DNA of 64,000 nucleotides from Benincasa hispida (Eukaryota > Streptophyta > Magnoliopsida > Cucurbitales > Cucurbitaceae), in contig NC_052350.1 in assembly GCF_009727055.1 (NCBI RefSeq), positions 22,554,613 through 22,618,612 of the forward strand. Direction: 5' to 3'. The position numbers and the translations under genes are program-made. Of this stretch, positions 53,890 to 64,000 are shown in pieces. The notes beneath the pieces are model-generated. The model was not told the origin of the DNA, did no database searches, and worked only from the letters and a program-made list of their open reading frames with translations. Numbering within the stretch: position 1 is the first letter of the stretch; the number at the start of each line of letters is the position of its first letter.

Positions 53890-54080
53890 GAGGAACTGAC
53901 ATGATTGGTAGCACCTGAATCTAGGATCTAGGCAGAATCATCATTCTCTATCAGACATGTTTCCAAGACCAAGAAATCATATTTACTATCTTGTCTCCTC
54001 TTTTGGAGAGTAGTGGGATAGAGGTCGTTGGCCACGAAATTCGTTTCACACGATTTTTTCCGCTGTAATAAATTGGTCAT
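53890..54080 (-). pseudogene. Residual gag joined to protease, first unit
   Basis: ATG at 54080 begins MTNLLQRKKSCETNFVAND, passing directly to RRQDSKYDFLVLETCLIEND, a TAG at Trp, ILDSGATNHV and SSS. The protease DSG site is present. Normal gag here is about 250-300 codons, and only a short start plus the pre-protease segment is left. Confidence 0.82.
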
Positions 54081-56770
54081 TTTTAAAAGCTTTAAACGAA
54101 AATACTAATGAGTTGCTGAAAAGAAAAAATCATTGACCTACGTTGGGTTTTAAGCAAATACCCGTTGTAAAATAAAACAACCAATAAGGTTTTAGCAAAA
54201 CGAACATGAACCCCGTATGACATCTAGTTTCGCAATGACGCTTCAAAGGTTTAGGATAAAAGCCGCCGAAGGGAGGTCAGTTATCCCTCCTCTGAATTAA
54301 GAAGATTTCAACCAGTCATTAATACCAGAACAACTCTTGCTTCTATAATGACTAACCATCATTGATTTGGCCAAAAGATCATTAACTTACTTAACAATCT
54401 CTGGTAACTGTGACCTGCCATTTTGAGCCCTAGAGGTCTGTCTCGAAAGGCCAATCCGAAGGGAAAAAAATGATTGGGGCAAGACCTAAAGCAACCCTAT
54501 CCATTTCTGGAGTTCACTTTCATATTGACCAACTACACAAAACCCATCCGAAGGGGGCCACACCGAAGGCGACTCGAGGGCGTATAGAATGATCTCATGG
54601 TGTGAACCAATGACAGAGACCATAGGACGTGTTGGCATACACCATTCACCCACTTACTATAAATACTCTTTCCGTCCACCTTGATATTGACTCATGCAAA
54701 CACCATCCGAAGGGGGATGCATCTTGGGGCATCTCGAGGCCAAGCATGAACCTCACGGTGTGAACATATAGGGAGGAACATGAATGGAATCATAGACATA
54801 TCTGATATGCCTCCTCCTCCCACTGAGTATTTTATAACCTAAGGTTTAGTTTAATTAGAGAAAACACGACTAAGGATTTTAATAAGTGACTTTTAGGTTT
54901 TCCCAAGAGTAACATTTACCTTGGATAGTTTAACAACTTTTGATCATCATCCATTAAACTCTTTAACGGAGTCTTTGACCAAAATGTCACATGCTTGTTG
55001 AAAATCTATCTAATTCACCTTTCCAGGTAGGTTCCCAGGTATGGGTGTTACGTTTCCGTCAACTTAAGAACCCCAGCCTAGCCAGAACCCGCCTTAGACA
55101 AAAGGTCCCTTATAGATAGGTTTACAACAAATTTAATATTTTATTCCAACCAATTTAATCCTATTATACCGATTTTAAAAGATTAAGCTAGGTTACTAAA
55201 CTCTTTAGAACCACTTGAACTTAGGTCTATCTCAATCCAATTTTAAAACCTTTTTAAAAAACTTGAGTTCACCCTAAGTTCACATGCAACTCTGAATTAT
55301 TGATTTTAGGTCTAATTTTCTTCATAACACTTATAAACGGAAACAACCACAACGCGAAGATAACACATGCAAGGGATTCATAGGGCTTATAAACGACCTA
55401 CGTGTCGTGATCAATGCATTGTCCATTCATTGCTACTTCTTTTATATAACACTTATACAAAACCACAATGAAATAAGAAAAACATGCTTCCATTCACCCT
55501 TAGACTATAACATTTATAATAAAAGGATGATGCATGATAATGCTCACTATATGCAAAATATAACTCTTATATTTCATGATGCATGCACATGCTTTCAAGT
55601 AATTTCTTCATGCAATATTATAACATTTATAATACATGATGCATGAGTAATTGCACAACCTAAGGTGGGTTTTTAACTATATGACAAACACTTTGACATA
55701 TAAGTACCATATATCACATGTATAAGCAATAAAAGTTGATGAACCGAGCAAAATTGCCTTAAAACGCAAAAGGGAAAGCTAACTATTACAATGACAAGGA
55801 GTCTCTGATTCAAACAGGCGAACCGGGTCTTGAACCGCTTGGCAAAGCATCGCTTCTTCAACTATCCATCGTGTACAAAGCACCTCGCGATCATCAACAT
55901 GATAAAACAAACCCTTCATTCTATCGCTTACCAACGCTCCCAGAGTTAAATGATTGTTTAGCATTACTAGACGATCGTCTAGAAAAATCCAAACGATCGT
56001 TTAGCCATTACAACACGATTGTGTACCTTTACTAAACGATGAAGCCTAAAGTACACGATCGCTTAGCGCGCTCCGCACGACACTCGCCTTCCACAATCGT
56101 CTAAGTGACAACGATGCCATGAAGCACCATCGTCTAAGCGATCGCTCAGCTAGCGTCTCCGTATCGCATATGTGCGATCGCATAGATAGTAACGAAGCGA
56201 TGAATCTTGCTAACTACACGATCGTCTAGTGCACACCTTCTACTAAATGACAAGCATCCATGCTCCCACTACGATCGCCTACCTCCAGCGCTTACACGAT
56301 CGCGCAACCAACGCCATGCGATATGGTAAACGATTTACCCCATCGCTTAGCATTAGCTAAACGATCGATTAGAAAATACTATACGATCATCAAGAAAAAA
56401 TACTAAACGATCGCTTAGTAATATCCCTACGATCATTTACCTGAGGCTACACGATCCGATCAACGCTTGATCTTCTTCTTCGTTGAGAACTACATCGCCA
56501 TGCACTGAAGCTTCATCACGAACGACTCGACGAACTCGAACTTTTTGAATTACAGACTCGATTGCAAAGTTAATTTCGCCCAAAAATGCAGGGGCCCCTA
56601 CAATTAACACTTTGTAATAACAAAAGCTTTAACAAAAAGGCAATTTAAACCCGAAACATTCATCAATTCATCCACAAATGCAGAAAACGGTCAACTAAAA
56701 ATGCAGAAACCCACCGCGACTGTAAAAACTGTTCGATTAAGATCTGTAATTTGGAATATCAGAGAACCTA
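54081..56770 (-). other. Copia leader, first copy, - strand
   Basis: Collinear with 48487-50916 and with the + strand leaders. Contains the CGATCG array at about 55880-56460, an AT-rich TATGTCATAT-type stretch, and near the gag end GGTGTTACGTTTCCGTC. Short frames here (55407-55964) are incidental. Confidence 0.85.
55880..56460 (-). repeat. CGATCG motif array, first leader copy
   Basis: Same array as 50283-50850: ACGATCGTCTAG, ACGATCGTTTAG, ACGATCGCTTAG, ACGATCGATTAG and near variants (ACGATTGTG, ACGATCATC). Individual motif copies have changed independently between the two leaders. Confidence 0.75.
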
Positions 56771-56782
56771 GCTCTGATACCA
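56771..56782 (-). other. Primer binding site, tRNA-iMet type, - strand
   Basis: TGGTATCAGAGC on the - strand, an exact match to the canonical Copia site, 2 bp from the LTR end. Confidence 0.9.
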
Positions 56783-56784
56783 AT

Positions 56785-59006
56785 TGAAGGAATTCGGAAT
56801 CGGGATTTTTGTGAGCAGCGGAACAAGATTATTCCAAATTACAATCACGAATCAACAAATCATTTACAGTCGACTTCAAAACAAGTGGTTATATAATTTA
56901 CAGAGAAATTACAACATGACAACAAATGTACAGAGGGAGAAACTGTACTAACAATGATACAAGCATCTCCACATTCCGATGCGCACTCTTATCGAACAAC
57001 AGCAATCACGAGCGCTCGATCTACAAGACCGCAACACCGCACGAAAATAGAACGGACACTTCGCGCCCATCCTCAACGATCTCTTCGGTCACGAACTCCT
57101 CCGCAATAGCGAACGACCTCTGTAGCACCCCGAACGGCCTTCGGAAAACCTCGATGGTGTCGAGTTGAATCTGACATCACCAACAAGGCGACCTTGGTAT
57201 TCTCGGTGTGAGAATCCAGAGGGTGGGCTCTGTTTGGACTTGGTGTGAGGCAGACGAACGGAGGAACTAGCGATTGCGTACACGAGTGGGCAAGGGGGAG
57301 AAGTCGGAGACCTATTGTATAGGTCAACGCTCAATCGTTTAGATAAAACTATGCGATCGTCTAGCAAAAGCTATGCGATCATTTAGCTCTATCGTTTAAC
57401 TCGGTCGATTCACACGATCGTTTACCTTGGGCCAACGGTCGTCTAGAAAAGCTATGCGATTGTTTAGTAAATACTGCACGATTGTTTAGCTAGCATCTGC
57501 ACGATTGTTTAGCTCACCCAACCATCGTTTAGTAAATCTGTATTTACTTCACGACTTCGTGAGTTTCTTTTCATCGGAGAGAAAACTCAAATTCTTTTCA
57601 AACTCTTGTGAAAACTTCTTTTTTCAAAAAATAGGAAACCACTTTTCTTTATACTCACGGTTACCATGATCCAATAACCACCCACTACATTTGGTTATTT
57701 AAAATAAAAAGTATTAATTATCTAATAATTAATATTATTATAAATATAAACAATAACCAACTTATCATACTATATTTATAACCTATAGTTTTAATATTTC
57801 ATCTCATGAAACATATAAACCATAGTTCTTTTTCTATTCTAAGGTACTTAATGTAAATCTCATTTACACTAATCCTCCACTAGATGTATCTTATACATCA
57901 TACTGATTATATCACATATAATCAAAATACCTCTTTTCAATTTGAAATTTTCAATTCAACATCAAGAACTGATCCTCAACAGAATCAAAGCTACCGAGGG
58001 GACCTCATGGACCTGTAGATCTAGCTCCAACGGTACATGAATAACTGACTAAACTCTTTAGTCATGGGATCCACCATCCGTGAACAGCCAGGCACTCCAC
58101 TAAAGATCGACAACTAAACTCTCCTTACTACAAATATATTATGTGTCCATCTTAACCAATGAGCAGTGCAACAACCCTTCACAGATTGCTCGTAAGTACA
58201 GCTGAGCCAATAACCGTTATGTCCTTGTAGTTACATCTGTCTCCTCAAGTACCACTGATCCCTCTAATGAACATAAATCATAGTCCTACTATGACTGAGC
58301 CTTCTCTTCCAAAGAGAAGCTGTGGCCACTATGTTCAAGCCCCATAATTAGTCCTTAAGCGAGCAATCTCTCTACTTATCCCTGCTTCGGGAAAGGAGTG
58401 AATTCCATATTCTGGATTGATTTCGCAGCTCCCAGATCAGACAAGTCCCCAAAAGGTAGGCATGTTAAGTTGGCAATCTGGCCACTCTCACCTATACTAA
58501 TAAAAGGACCGCCCTCAAAGGGAGGAGTTTCCAAAACACTCAGGATTGAGGTCGTGTCACCTATGGTCGTTTAGGTGAGATGCAAGTCTCTAGTATCAAC
58601 GGCGTTATATATAGAGTCTAGTCATCTCGTGGTCTAGGTCTTATACAAACTCTTTGTATAGGACACCCTCGCTCCACGTATCCATATGAATGGTCAAGAT
58701 CTACCATCTGTAGTAGTTTACAACACTTGCAAACCTCTACAAAGCAGGTCGTATCCGTAGTGTCACTAGGATCAGGTATCCCACCTTAATCCTTATACTA
58801 CAGACCGATTTAGATTATCACTTAAGGCATAATCCACTTGTATATCACATATACACGCTTAAGTTCACATAAGATAACCAAGGAGCTTTGTTTATTGGAT
58901 ATAAGTAAATGCAAGAATTAAATAACACTTATTTTATTCATTAAAAAATGTGTATCTTTACAAAAAAAACTGAGACTCCGGGAGAATTAGGACACCAATC
59001 CCAACA
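56785..59006 (-). repeat. 5' LTR of gag-deleted Copia, - strand
   Basis: On the - strand TGTTGGGATTGGTG (59006) to CCTTCA (56785), about 2.2 kb. The frames at 57073-57367 (84 and 92 codons) lie inside the LTR and show no family features. Confidence 0.88.
57335..57540 (-). repeat. CGATCG / CGATTG motif array in LTR
   Basis: Repeats of GCGATCGTCTAG, GCGATCATTTAG, ACGATCGTTTAC, GCGATTGTTTAG and ACGATTGTTTAG (twice), and CATCGTTTAG in 0.2 kb. The same motif class as in the leader, here in the transcribed half of the LTR. Confidence 0.7.
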
Positions 59007-59294
59007 GTTTACAACACTTGCAAACTTCTACAAAGTGGGTCGTATCCGTAGTGTCACCAGGATCAGGTATCCCACCTTAATCCTTATACTACAGACATAT
59101 TTAGGTTATCACTTAAGACATGATCCACTTGTATATCACATATACATGCTTAAGTTCACATAAGATAACCAAGTAGCTTTGTTTATTGGATATGAGTAAA
59201 TGCCATAATTAATAACATTTATTTTATTCATTGAACAATGTGTATCTTTACAAAACAACGAGACTTCGGGAGAATTAGGACACCAATCCCAATA
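59007..59294 (-). repeat. Partial duplication of LTR start
   Basis: On the - strand repeats the first 288 bp of the LTR (TATTGGGATTGGTGTCC...GTTGTAAAC), then the full LTR starts again at 59006. The outer end lies exactly at the target duplication. Confidence 0.85.
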
Positions 59295-60719
59295 GCTGAC
59301 TCAACAAGCCTACCATTTTGGGGATTCGTCTGATTGGGGAGTTGGGAACACAACTACATAAGATGGAATTCACTTCTTCCTCGAGGTAGGGGTAAGTAGA
59401 TAAATTTCTCCCTTAAGGGCTGATTCCGGGTCTTAAACAATGTGGCGCCACACCCTCTCCTGGCTTGAGAGTGGTTTAGTCATAGTAGGACTATGATGTA
59501 TTGTTCATTAAAGGGATCGGTGGTACTTAAGGAGTTAGATGTAACTATAGGGGCAAAACGGTAATTTGGCACAGCTGTACTTACGAGCAATTGTGTAGGA
59601 TCATCGTACTGTTGATTGGTTATATCCAATGGACATAGAAATATATATGTAGTATGAAGAGTGTAGCTGTCGGTCTTTAGTGGAGTGCTCGACAGTTAAC
59701 GGATGGTGAATAATGTAATTAAGAAGTTTATTTAATTATTCATGTACCATTGGAGCTTCAAGCTATAGGTCCATGAGGTTCCCTTGGTAGCTCAATAGGA
59801 TGTAGTTGAGAATTAGTTTTTGGATTAATTTGAATTGTTCAAATTAATAGAGAGATTTAATTATATATGATATAATTAGATTGTTTCAATTATATGTAAT
59901 ATAATTACTATAATGTATTTGATACATTATAACTTAATGGGAGGAAATAAATATTTGAATAAGATTTAAATATATTTTCTATGAATGAGATTCATAGTTG
60001 TTAAATTTAATATAAACGAGATTTATATTAAATGCCATATAATAGAGAAAAAAAAACTATAGTTTATATTGTATGTGATACAATATTAAAACTATAGGTT
60101 ATATGTTATATTTGATATAACATATAATTTAATATATATGTATAATATGATAAGTTAGTTATCATATTTATTTATATTATATTATTCTTATTTGAATAAT
60201 AAAGAAGGGACATTTTTCCTCTCCACCCAGATTAGTGAGGTGGTTATTTTTTATGGCCATAAGATTAAAAAGAAAAATAGTTTTCTTCTTCTTGTATGTT
60301 AGAAGTGTTGAACGATTAAGAGAAAGAAATTAGGGAAGCGTTATGTGAGTTTGTTTTGAGAGTTCTCAATCTTCCACCTCCATATTAAACATTTCCTTCT
60401 TAACATAAATAGTCAGAGTCCACCTTTCCTGGTTCTCACCCTGAGAATACCAAGGTTTCATTGTGGTAGTGTCCAAGTTTTGTTCGAGGTTATCTTGAAG
60501 AAGGTCTTCAAGAAGTTGGTAATTTTGTTCGAGGGAGAATCGTGAAGAAAAGATTCTATAAAGTTGATGTTTCTTGAAATCTTTTCTTGTAAAGCATGCT
60601 GTAATTTAGTCTTTAAATGCATATCTTATTGTCTGTTTACTGTAAAATTTGTATTCAATAATTAATGGAATTTGATCGATCCGCTTTCTCTCAAAGTTGT
60701 CCACATATGAGTTCCTTCA
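59295..60719 (+). repeat. 3' LTR, right piece
   Basis: Continues the LTR cut at 48007 (GACTCAACAAGCCTACCATT) and ends GAGTTCCTTCA at 60719, followed by the AACAC target duplication. The first five bases belong to the inner target duplication. Confidence 0.9.
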
Positions 60720-60724
60720 AACAC

Positions 60725-62067
60725 CCAGCTCTTCAATATTCTGATCAAAGCCATAAGAATTGATCGCACTATCAAATCTTTTATTCCAAGATCGAGAAGC
60801 TTGTTTCAATCTATAAATAGATTGATTATGCTTGGAAACTTTTTGCTCTTGACCTTAGGTAATGAATCCTTTAGGATGCTCCATATATATGGTCTCCTCA
60901 AGATTGTCATTCACCAAAGTAGTCTTGATGTCCATTTTCCAAATCTCATGGTCATAATACGAGGAAATTGACAGGAGTATCTAGATAGACTTCAATATGG
61001 CAACAGGTGAGAAAGTCTCCTGATATTAGACTCCCTCAACTTGGGCATAACTCTTTGCCACAAGTACTCTAGCCATATTACACCTTCCCATTAGCACCAT
61101 ATTTTCTGTTGTAGATCCATTTGCAACCTATAGGTTTGACCCCATCAGGTTGATCTACAAGATCCCAAACTAAATTGAAGTATATAAACTCCATTTCGAG
61201 ATCTATAACTTTGATCCACTCATCTCTGTCAATATCCTCCATTGCCTTCTTGTAAGATAATAGATCCTCAACATCACCGTCAGCTATGATAGCTAGGGTT
61301 TCTATTAAACCCATATAACGAATAGGCGGGTTCGCAAACCTTCCACTAGGTCGAGGCTCCCTTAACATTTGAGATGGATGTGACCTACTAGATGAACCAA
61401 CTTCAACAACTCTTGTTGACGTATTGGGCTCTTCAATAACTCTTGTTGAAGGTTCAGTAGTTTCATTGAAAAGTTCATTTAACACTATCTTACTGCGAGG
61501 CTTATGCTCCCTTATGTGGTTTTCTTCTAAAAAAGTAGCGTTTTTTGACACAAACACTTTATTATCTTTAGGATCATAGAAGTAACCACCTCTCATTCCT
61601 TTGGAGTAACCTAAAAATAGACACAATTTTGAACGAGGTTCCAATTTCTTAGGATTTACCTAAAGAACAAATGTTGGGTAATGTCAAATCTTGAAATGGC
61701 ATAAACTACATTTACGACCATTCCATAACCCCAAAGGTGTTCTAGTAACACCTTTTGATGGAACACAGTTCAAAATGTAAGTTGCAGTCTGTACTGTATT
61801 TCCCCAAAACGAGTGAGGTAAGGAAACATAAATCATCATAAACTGACCATGTCCAATAGGGTTCGATTTCTCCTTTCTGATACACTATTCTGCTGAGGTG
61901 TACTAGGTACTGAGAATTGGGATACAATTCTATGTTCTATCATATGGTCTTAGAATTTAAGATCCATATACTCTCCACCTCAATCAAATCTAAATGTTTT
62001 ATTTATTTTATTTAATGTGTTTTCAACTTCAATCTTGTACTCCTTGAACTTTTTAAGGGCTTCAGGT
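60725..62067 (-). pseudogene. Copia integrase, linker and RT N-terminal part (- strand element, right piece)
   Basis: Reading from 62067 downwards: integrase core end with GTPQQNSVS-like sequence (about 61880-61910) and the C-terminal domain (about 61640-61860). Then the longest open frame of the window, 61644-61078 (188 codons): LCLFLGYSKGMRGGYFYDPK, then EENHIREHKPRSKIV, the Ser/Thr-rich linker, AMEDIDRDEWIKVID, FNLVWDLVDQPDGVKPIGCK. RT continues to 60725 (MDIKTTLVNDNLE-like, FDQNIEELGVYK) and resumes at 34931. Stops elsewhere show decay. Cut at 62067 by an LTR of another family. Confidence 0.85.
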
Positions 62068-64000
62068 TGTTGGGTTGTATGTTCTAAAACTCGCAGTTTA
62101 TAAAGTTAAAACATTTTCTATTATCAATAAAGGTGTTATTCAACATTTCTTCAATAAAGTTATTATTGAATCTTTAAATTGCATTCATAAAGTCTAAATC
62201 TAATAAACTAAGATCCATGGCTATTACATGAATACTTGAACTTTATAAAGAGACATAAAGATGGATCAAGTTTGAGTAAATAGCCAAAATGATATATAGT
62301 ATATGAATAAGGTTAGGTGCCTTATTCTGGTAACACTATTGGATGCGACCTACTCTGTAGCGGATACAAGTTGTTGTAAAGGTGCTACAAATGAAGTGAT
62401 CCTGATTCGTTTATGTATTGACATAAGGAGTGGGGGTGTCTTATACAATGAGTTTGCATAAGATCAGACCAAGAAATAAGTCATTCTTACATTATAATGT
62501 TGTTTACTATTTAAGACGGACTATTTCGCTTAGATGACCTAGGTAACTCGATCTTAATCCTAAGCTAACTATGAACTCCTTTTTTATTTGAGATTATCCT
62601 TAGATTTGAATAGGTGAGGGTTGGCTCAATAACGTCGACTCCATAAGCCTCCCATTTCAGGGGTAAGACCGGGTAGATAGCTGGGGATATAGGGTACAAG
62701 AAAGAATTCACGCCTACTTAATTAAAGGATAGTAAAAAGGTTGTTCTCTTAAGTACTGAATCCAAGTCTTGAGCAAGGGGCCCCACTCTCTCATTGGCTC
62801 GAGAAGGATCCGGTTTAGTGATTGGATCATAAACCAATTTTTCATTAGAGGATCAGTAGGAACTTAAGAAGCAAGATGTAATATTGGGGGTAAAACAACA
62901 TATTGACCCAACCGCCTACCTATGAAGGGTCGACTTACTAGTTATGGTTAAATCATGTTGACACAAATATATCTACAGTGAGGAGAGTGCAACTATCGAG
63001 CTATAGTGGTATGACTTGATAATTAACGAATACTAATTAATTTGGTCTAAAGAGTTTTAGCTAGTTAATCTTAAATCGTTGGAGCTCATGATCTATAGAT
63101 CCATAAGGTCCCTCTACTAGCTCGTAAAACATGAACACCTTAAATTATTAAATTGATTGAATTTGAAATAATATCAATTTGAATGTTCAAGTTAAATTTC
63201 AATTTGAAAATCTTCAAATTGAAATTAAGGTTTTTATAATTATATTCGATATAATAAATGTTTAATTTGTTGAAATTAAATGTAATTGGAGTGTTAATTA
63301 TATTTAAATATTGATTTTAATATTAATTACATGAATAAGATTCATGTTTAAAATTAGGTGTGTGATTAATTTAATATCTGATATTAAATTAGATTAATTA
63401 ATGAAATATGTTTAATTAATTAAAAATCAAATTAATTTCCAATTTAAATTGAATTTGAGAAATTGAATTTGAAATTTGTTTATGTGAATTAATAAAAAGA
63501 ATATTTTTAATTAATTTGGAATTAATTAGAAAATTGGAAAACTAATATCAAAGTGGGTTTTTCCCACAAACCATCCAAGCATGAGGTATTCTTCGTGCAA
63601 TCACACATAATTCCACTTCCATCTTCAAGCAGTTGTTGGCTATTAAGCTGAGGAGAAAATGCTTGCATGTATTAGTGATTAAAAGCACTGAATTTTAAAA
63701 GAAGAAAGGATGATTGAGCTGAAAAAATTTGTTTTCTGCATTCATCTTCTTCTCCCTCTCAAACCCAGAAATCCCTTTCACAAATTTACTCAAATTGGAG
63801 TTCTACCACTCAAATTCAAGGCTGAGAACAATAGAGAAGATCTCTTGGTGGTTCACTGACAATTTGGAACTGAATTCACGTGAAGAGCAACTTGGATTAG
63901 GGAGAATTAATCAAAGGTTGAACTTGAAACCCTCTTCAGTTTTTCTGTTGAAGCATGCTTTTAGAACTCAAATAAAATGTAATTAGAGTACTTATTGATT
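62068..64000 (+). repeat. Third-family LTR, runs off the window
   Basis: Starts TGTTGGGTTGTATG and matches the solo LTR 6787-8700 along its whole length (ATGAATACTTGAACTTTAT, GGTAACACTATTGGATGC, GGGTAGATAGCTGGGG, AAAGTGGGTTTTTCCCAC). By comparison, the end should lie within about 60 bp beyond the window. The 85-codon frame 63729-63986 is in its final part and has no known features. Confidence 0.85.

Larger units (their letters stand above)
48008..59294 (-). mobile_element. Gag-deleted long-LTR Copia, rearranged tandem dimer, - strand
   Basis: 11.3 kb, flanked by GCCAA (48003-48007) and GCTGA (59295-59299), both one mutation from GCCGA, the base order in uninterrupted LTR copies. On the - strand the order is LTR (59294-56785), primer site, leader, residual gag/protease, integrase, RT, RNase H, polypurine tract and LTR start (51359-50917). 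Then a second leader plus gag/protease junction (50916-48322) and LTR end (48321-48008). The middle LTR and last internal unit are collapsed by two deletions. No intact polyprotein. Confidence 0.85.
34932..60719 (+). mobile_element. Long-LTR Copia element with two nested insertions
   Basis: LTR-leader-gag-protease-integrase-RT-RNase H-LTR in Copia order. AACAC at 34927-34931 equals AACAC at 60720-60724: a perfect 5-bp target duplication inside the RT of a - strand Copia. Without its own insertions (40155-44765 and 48008-59294) it would be about 9.9 kb. Coding is ruined by a gag frameshift, several CGA-to-TGA and CAA-to-TAA type stops, and a deletion at the start of RT. It was once complete and mobile. 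Confidence 0.92.

Noticed and set aside
50283..56460. CRISPR-like array reading of the CGATCG repeats
   Set aside because: Units are short, degenerate and irregularly spaced with no spacers of constant length, and the host is a plant nuclear genome.
57073..57367. Two overlapping - strand frames of 84 and 92 codons
   Set aside because: They lie wholly inside an LTR, have no family features and no counterpart in other LTR copies.

Overview
Kind of organism. This is AT-rich nuclear DNA of a flowering plant, almost certainly a eudicot. It holds two intron-containing plant genes with GT-AG splice sites, embedded in nested LTR retrotransposons of the Copia and Gypsy superfamilies. The transposon families look to me like those of cucurbit genomes, but that is an impression I could not test.

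Host genes. About 9 kb in the middle of the window is a gene island. A four-exon heme oxygenase 1 (HY1/HO1-type, 19697-22222, + strand) encodes a predicted 291-residue plastid protein that opens heme to biliverdin, the precursor of the phytochrome chromophore. About 1.1 kb downstream a five-exon 2-alkenal reductase / double-bond reductase of the zinc-independent MDR family (23359-28410, + strand) encodes a predicted 345-residue NADPH-dependent detoxification enzyme. The two genes are unrelated in pathway and appear intact. MITE-like repeats sit between them and inside the reductase introns. A broken aquaporin (PIP-type) fragment with its intron preserved lies at 4076-4440.

Left transposon block (1-19300). 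A degraded Copia 3' end (466-2153) is followed by AT-rich DNA and the aquaporin relic. Then comes a second copy of the same Copia family (5208-19300). This copy carries a solo LTR of another family in its integrase (6787-8700) and a truncated long-LTR Copia (9673-18975). The long-LTR Copia has a non-autonomous Gypsy-type element (10472-15598) inserted in its 5' LTR. The 3' LTR of the outer copy ends about 230 bp upstream of the heme oxygenase TATA box.

Right transposon block (30530-64000). LTR fragments and a Gypsy pol scrap lead into a Copia pol on the - strand. It is split at its reverse transcriptase by a + strand long-LTR Copia (34932-60719) with a perfect 5-bp target duplication, AACAC. 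That element is itself interrupted twice: by a - strand non-autonomous Gypsy-type element exactly at its protease active site (40155-44765), and by a - strand gag-deleted Copia in its 3' LTR (48008-59294). The gag-deleted insertion has the structure of a collapsed tandem dimer. A further long LTR begins at 62068 and runs off the window.

Working state. Every transposon reading frame is broken by stops, frameshifts or deletions, so no complete autonomous element is present. The only genes that look functional are the heme oxygenase and the reductase. I found no tRNA, rRNA, CRISPR or prokaryotic feature. The best candidates for something under-described are the conserved hairpin before the polypurine tract in both Gypsy-type elements, the CGATCG-rich motif arrays in the Copia leader and LTR, and the dimer-derived gag-less Copia.
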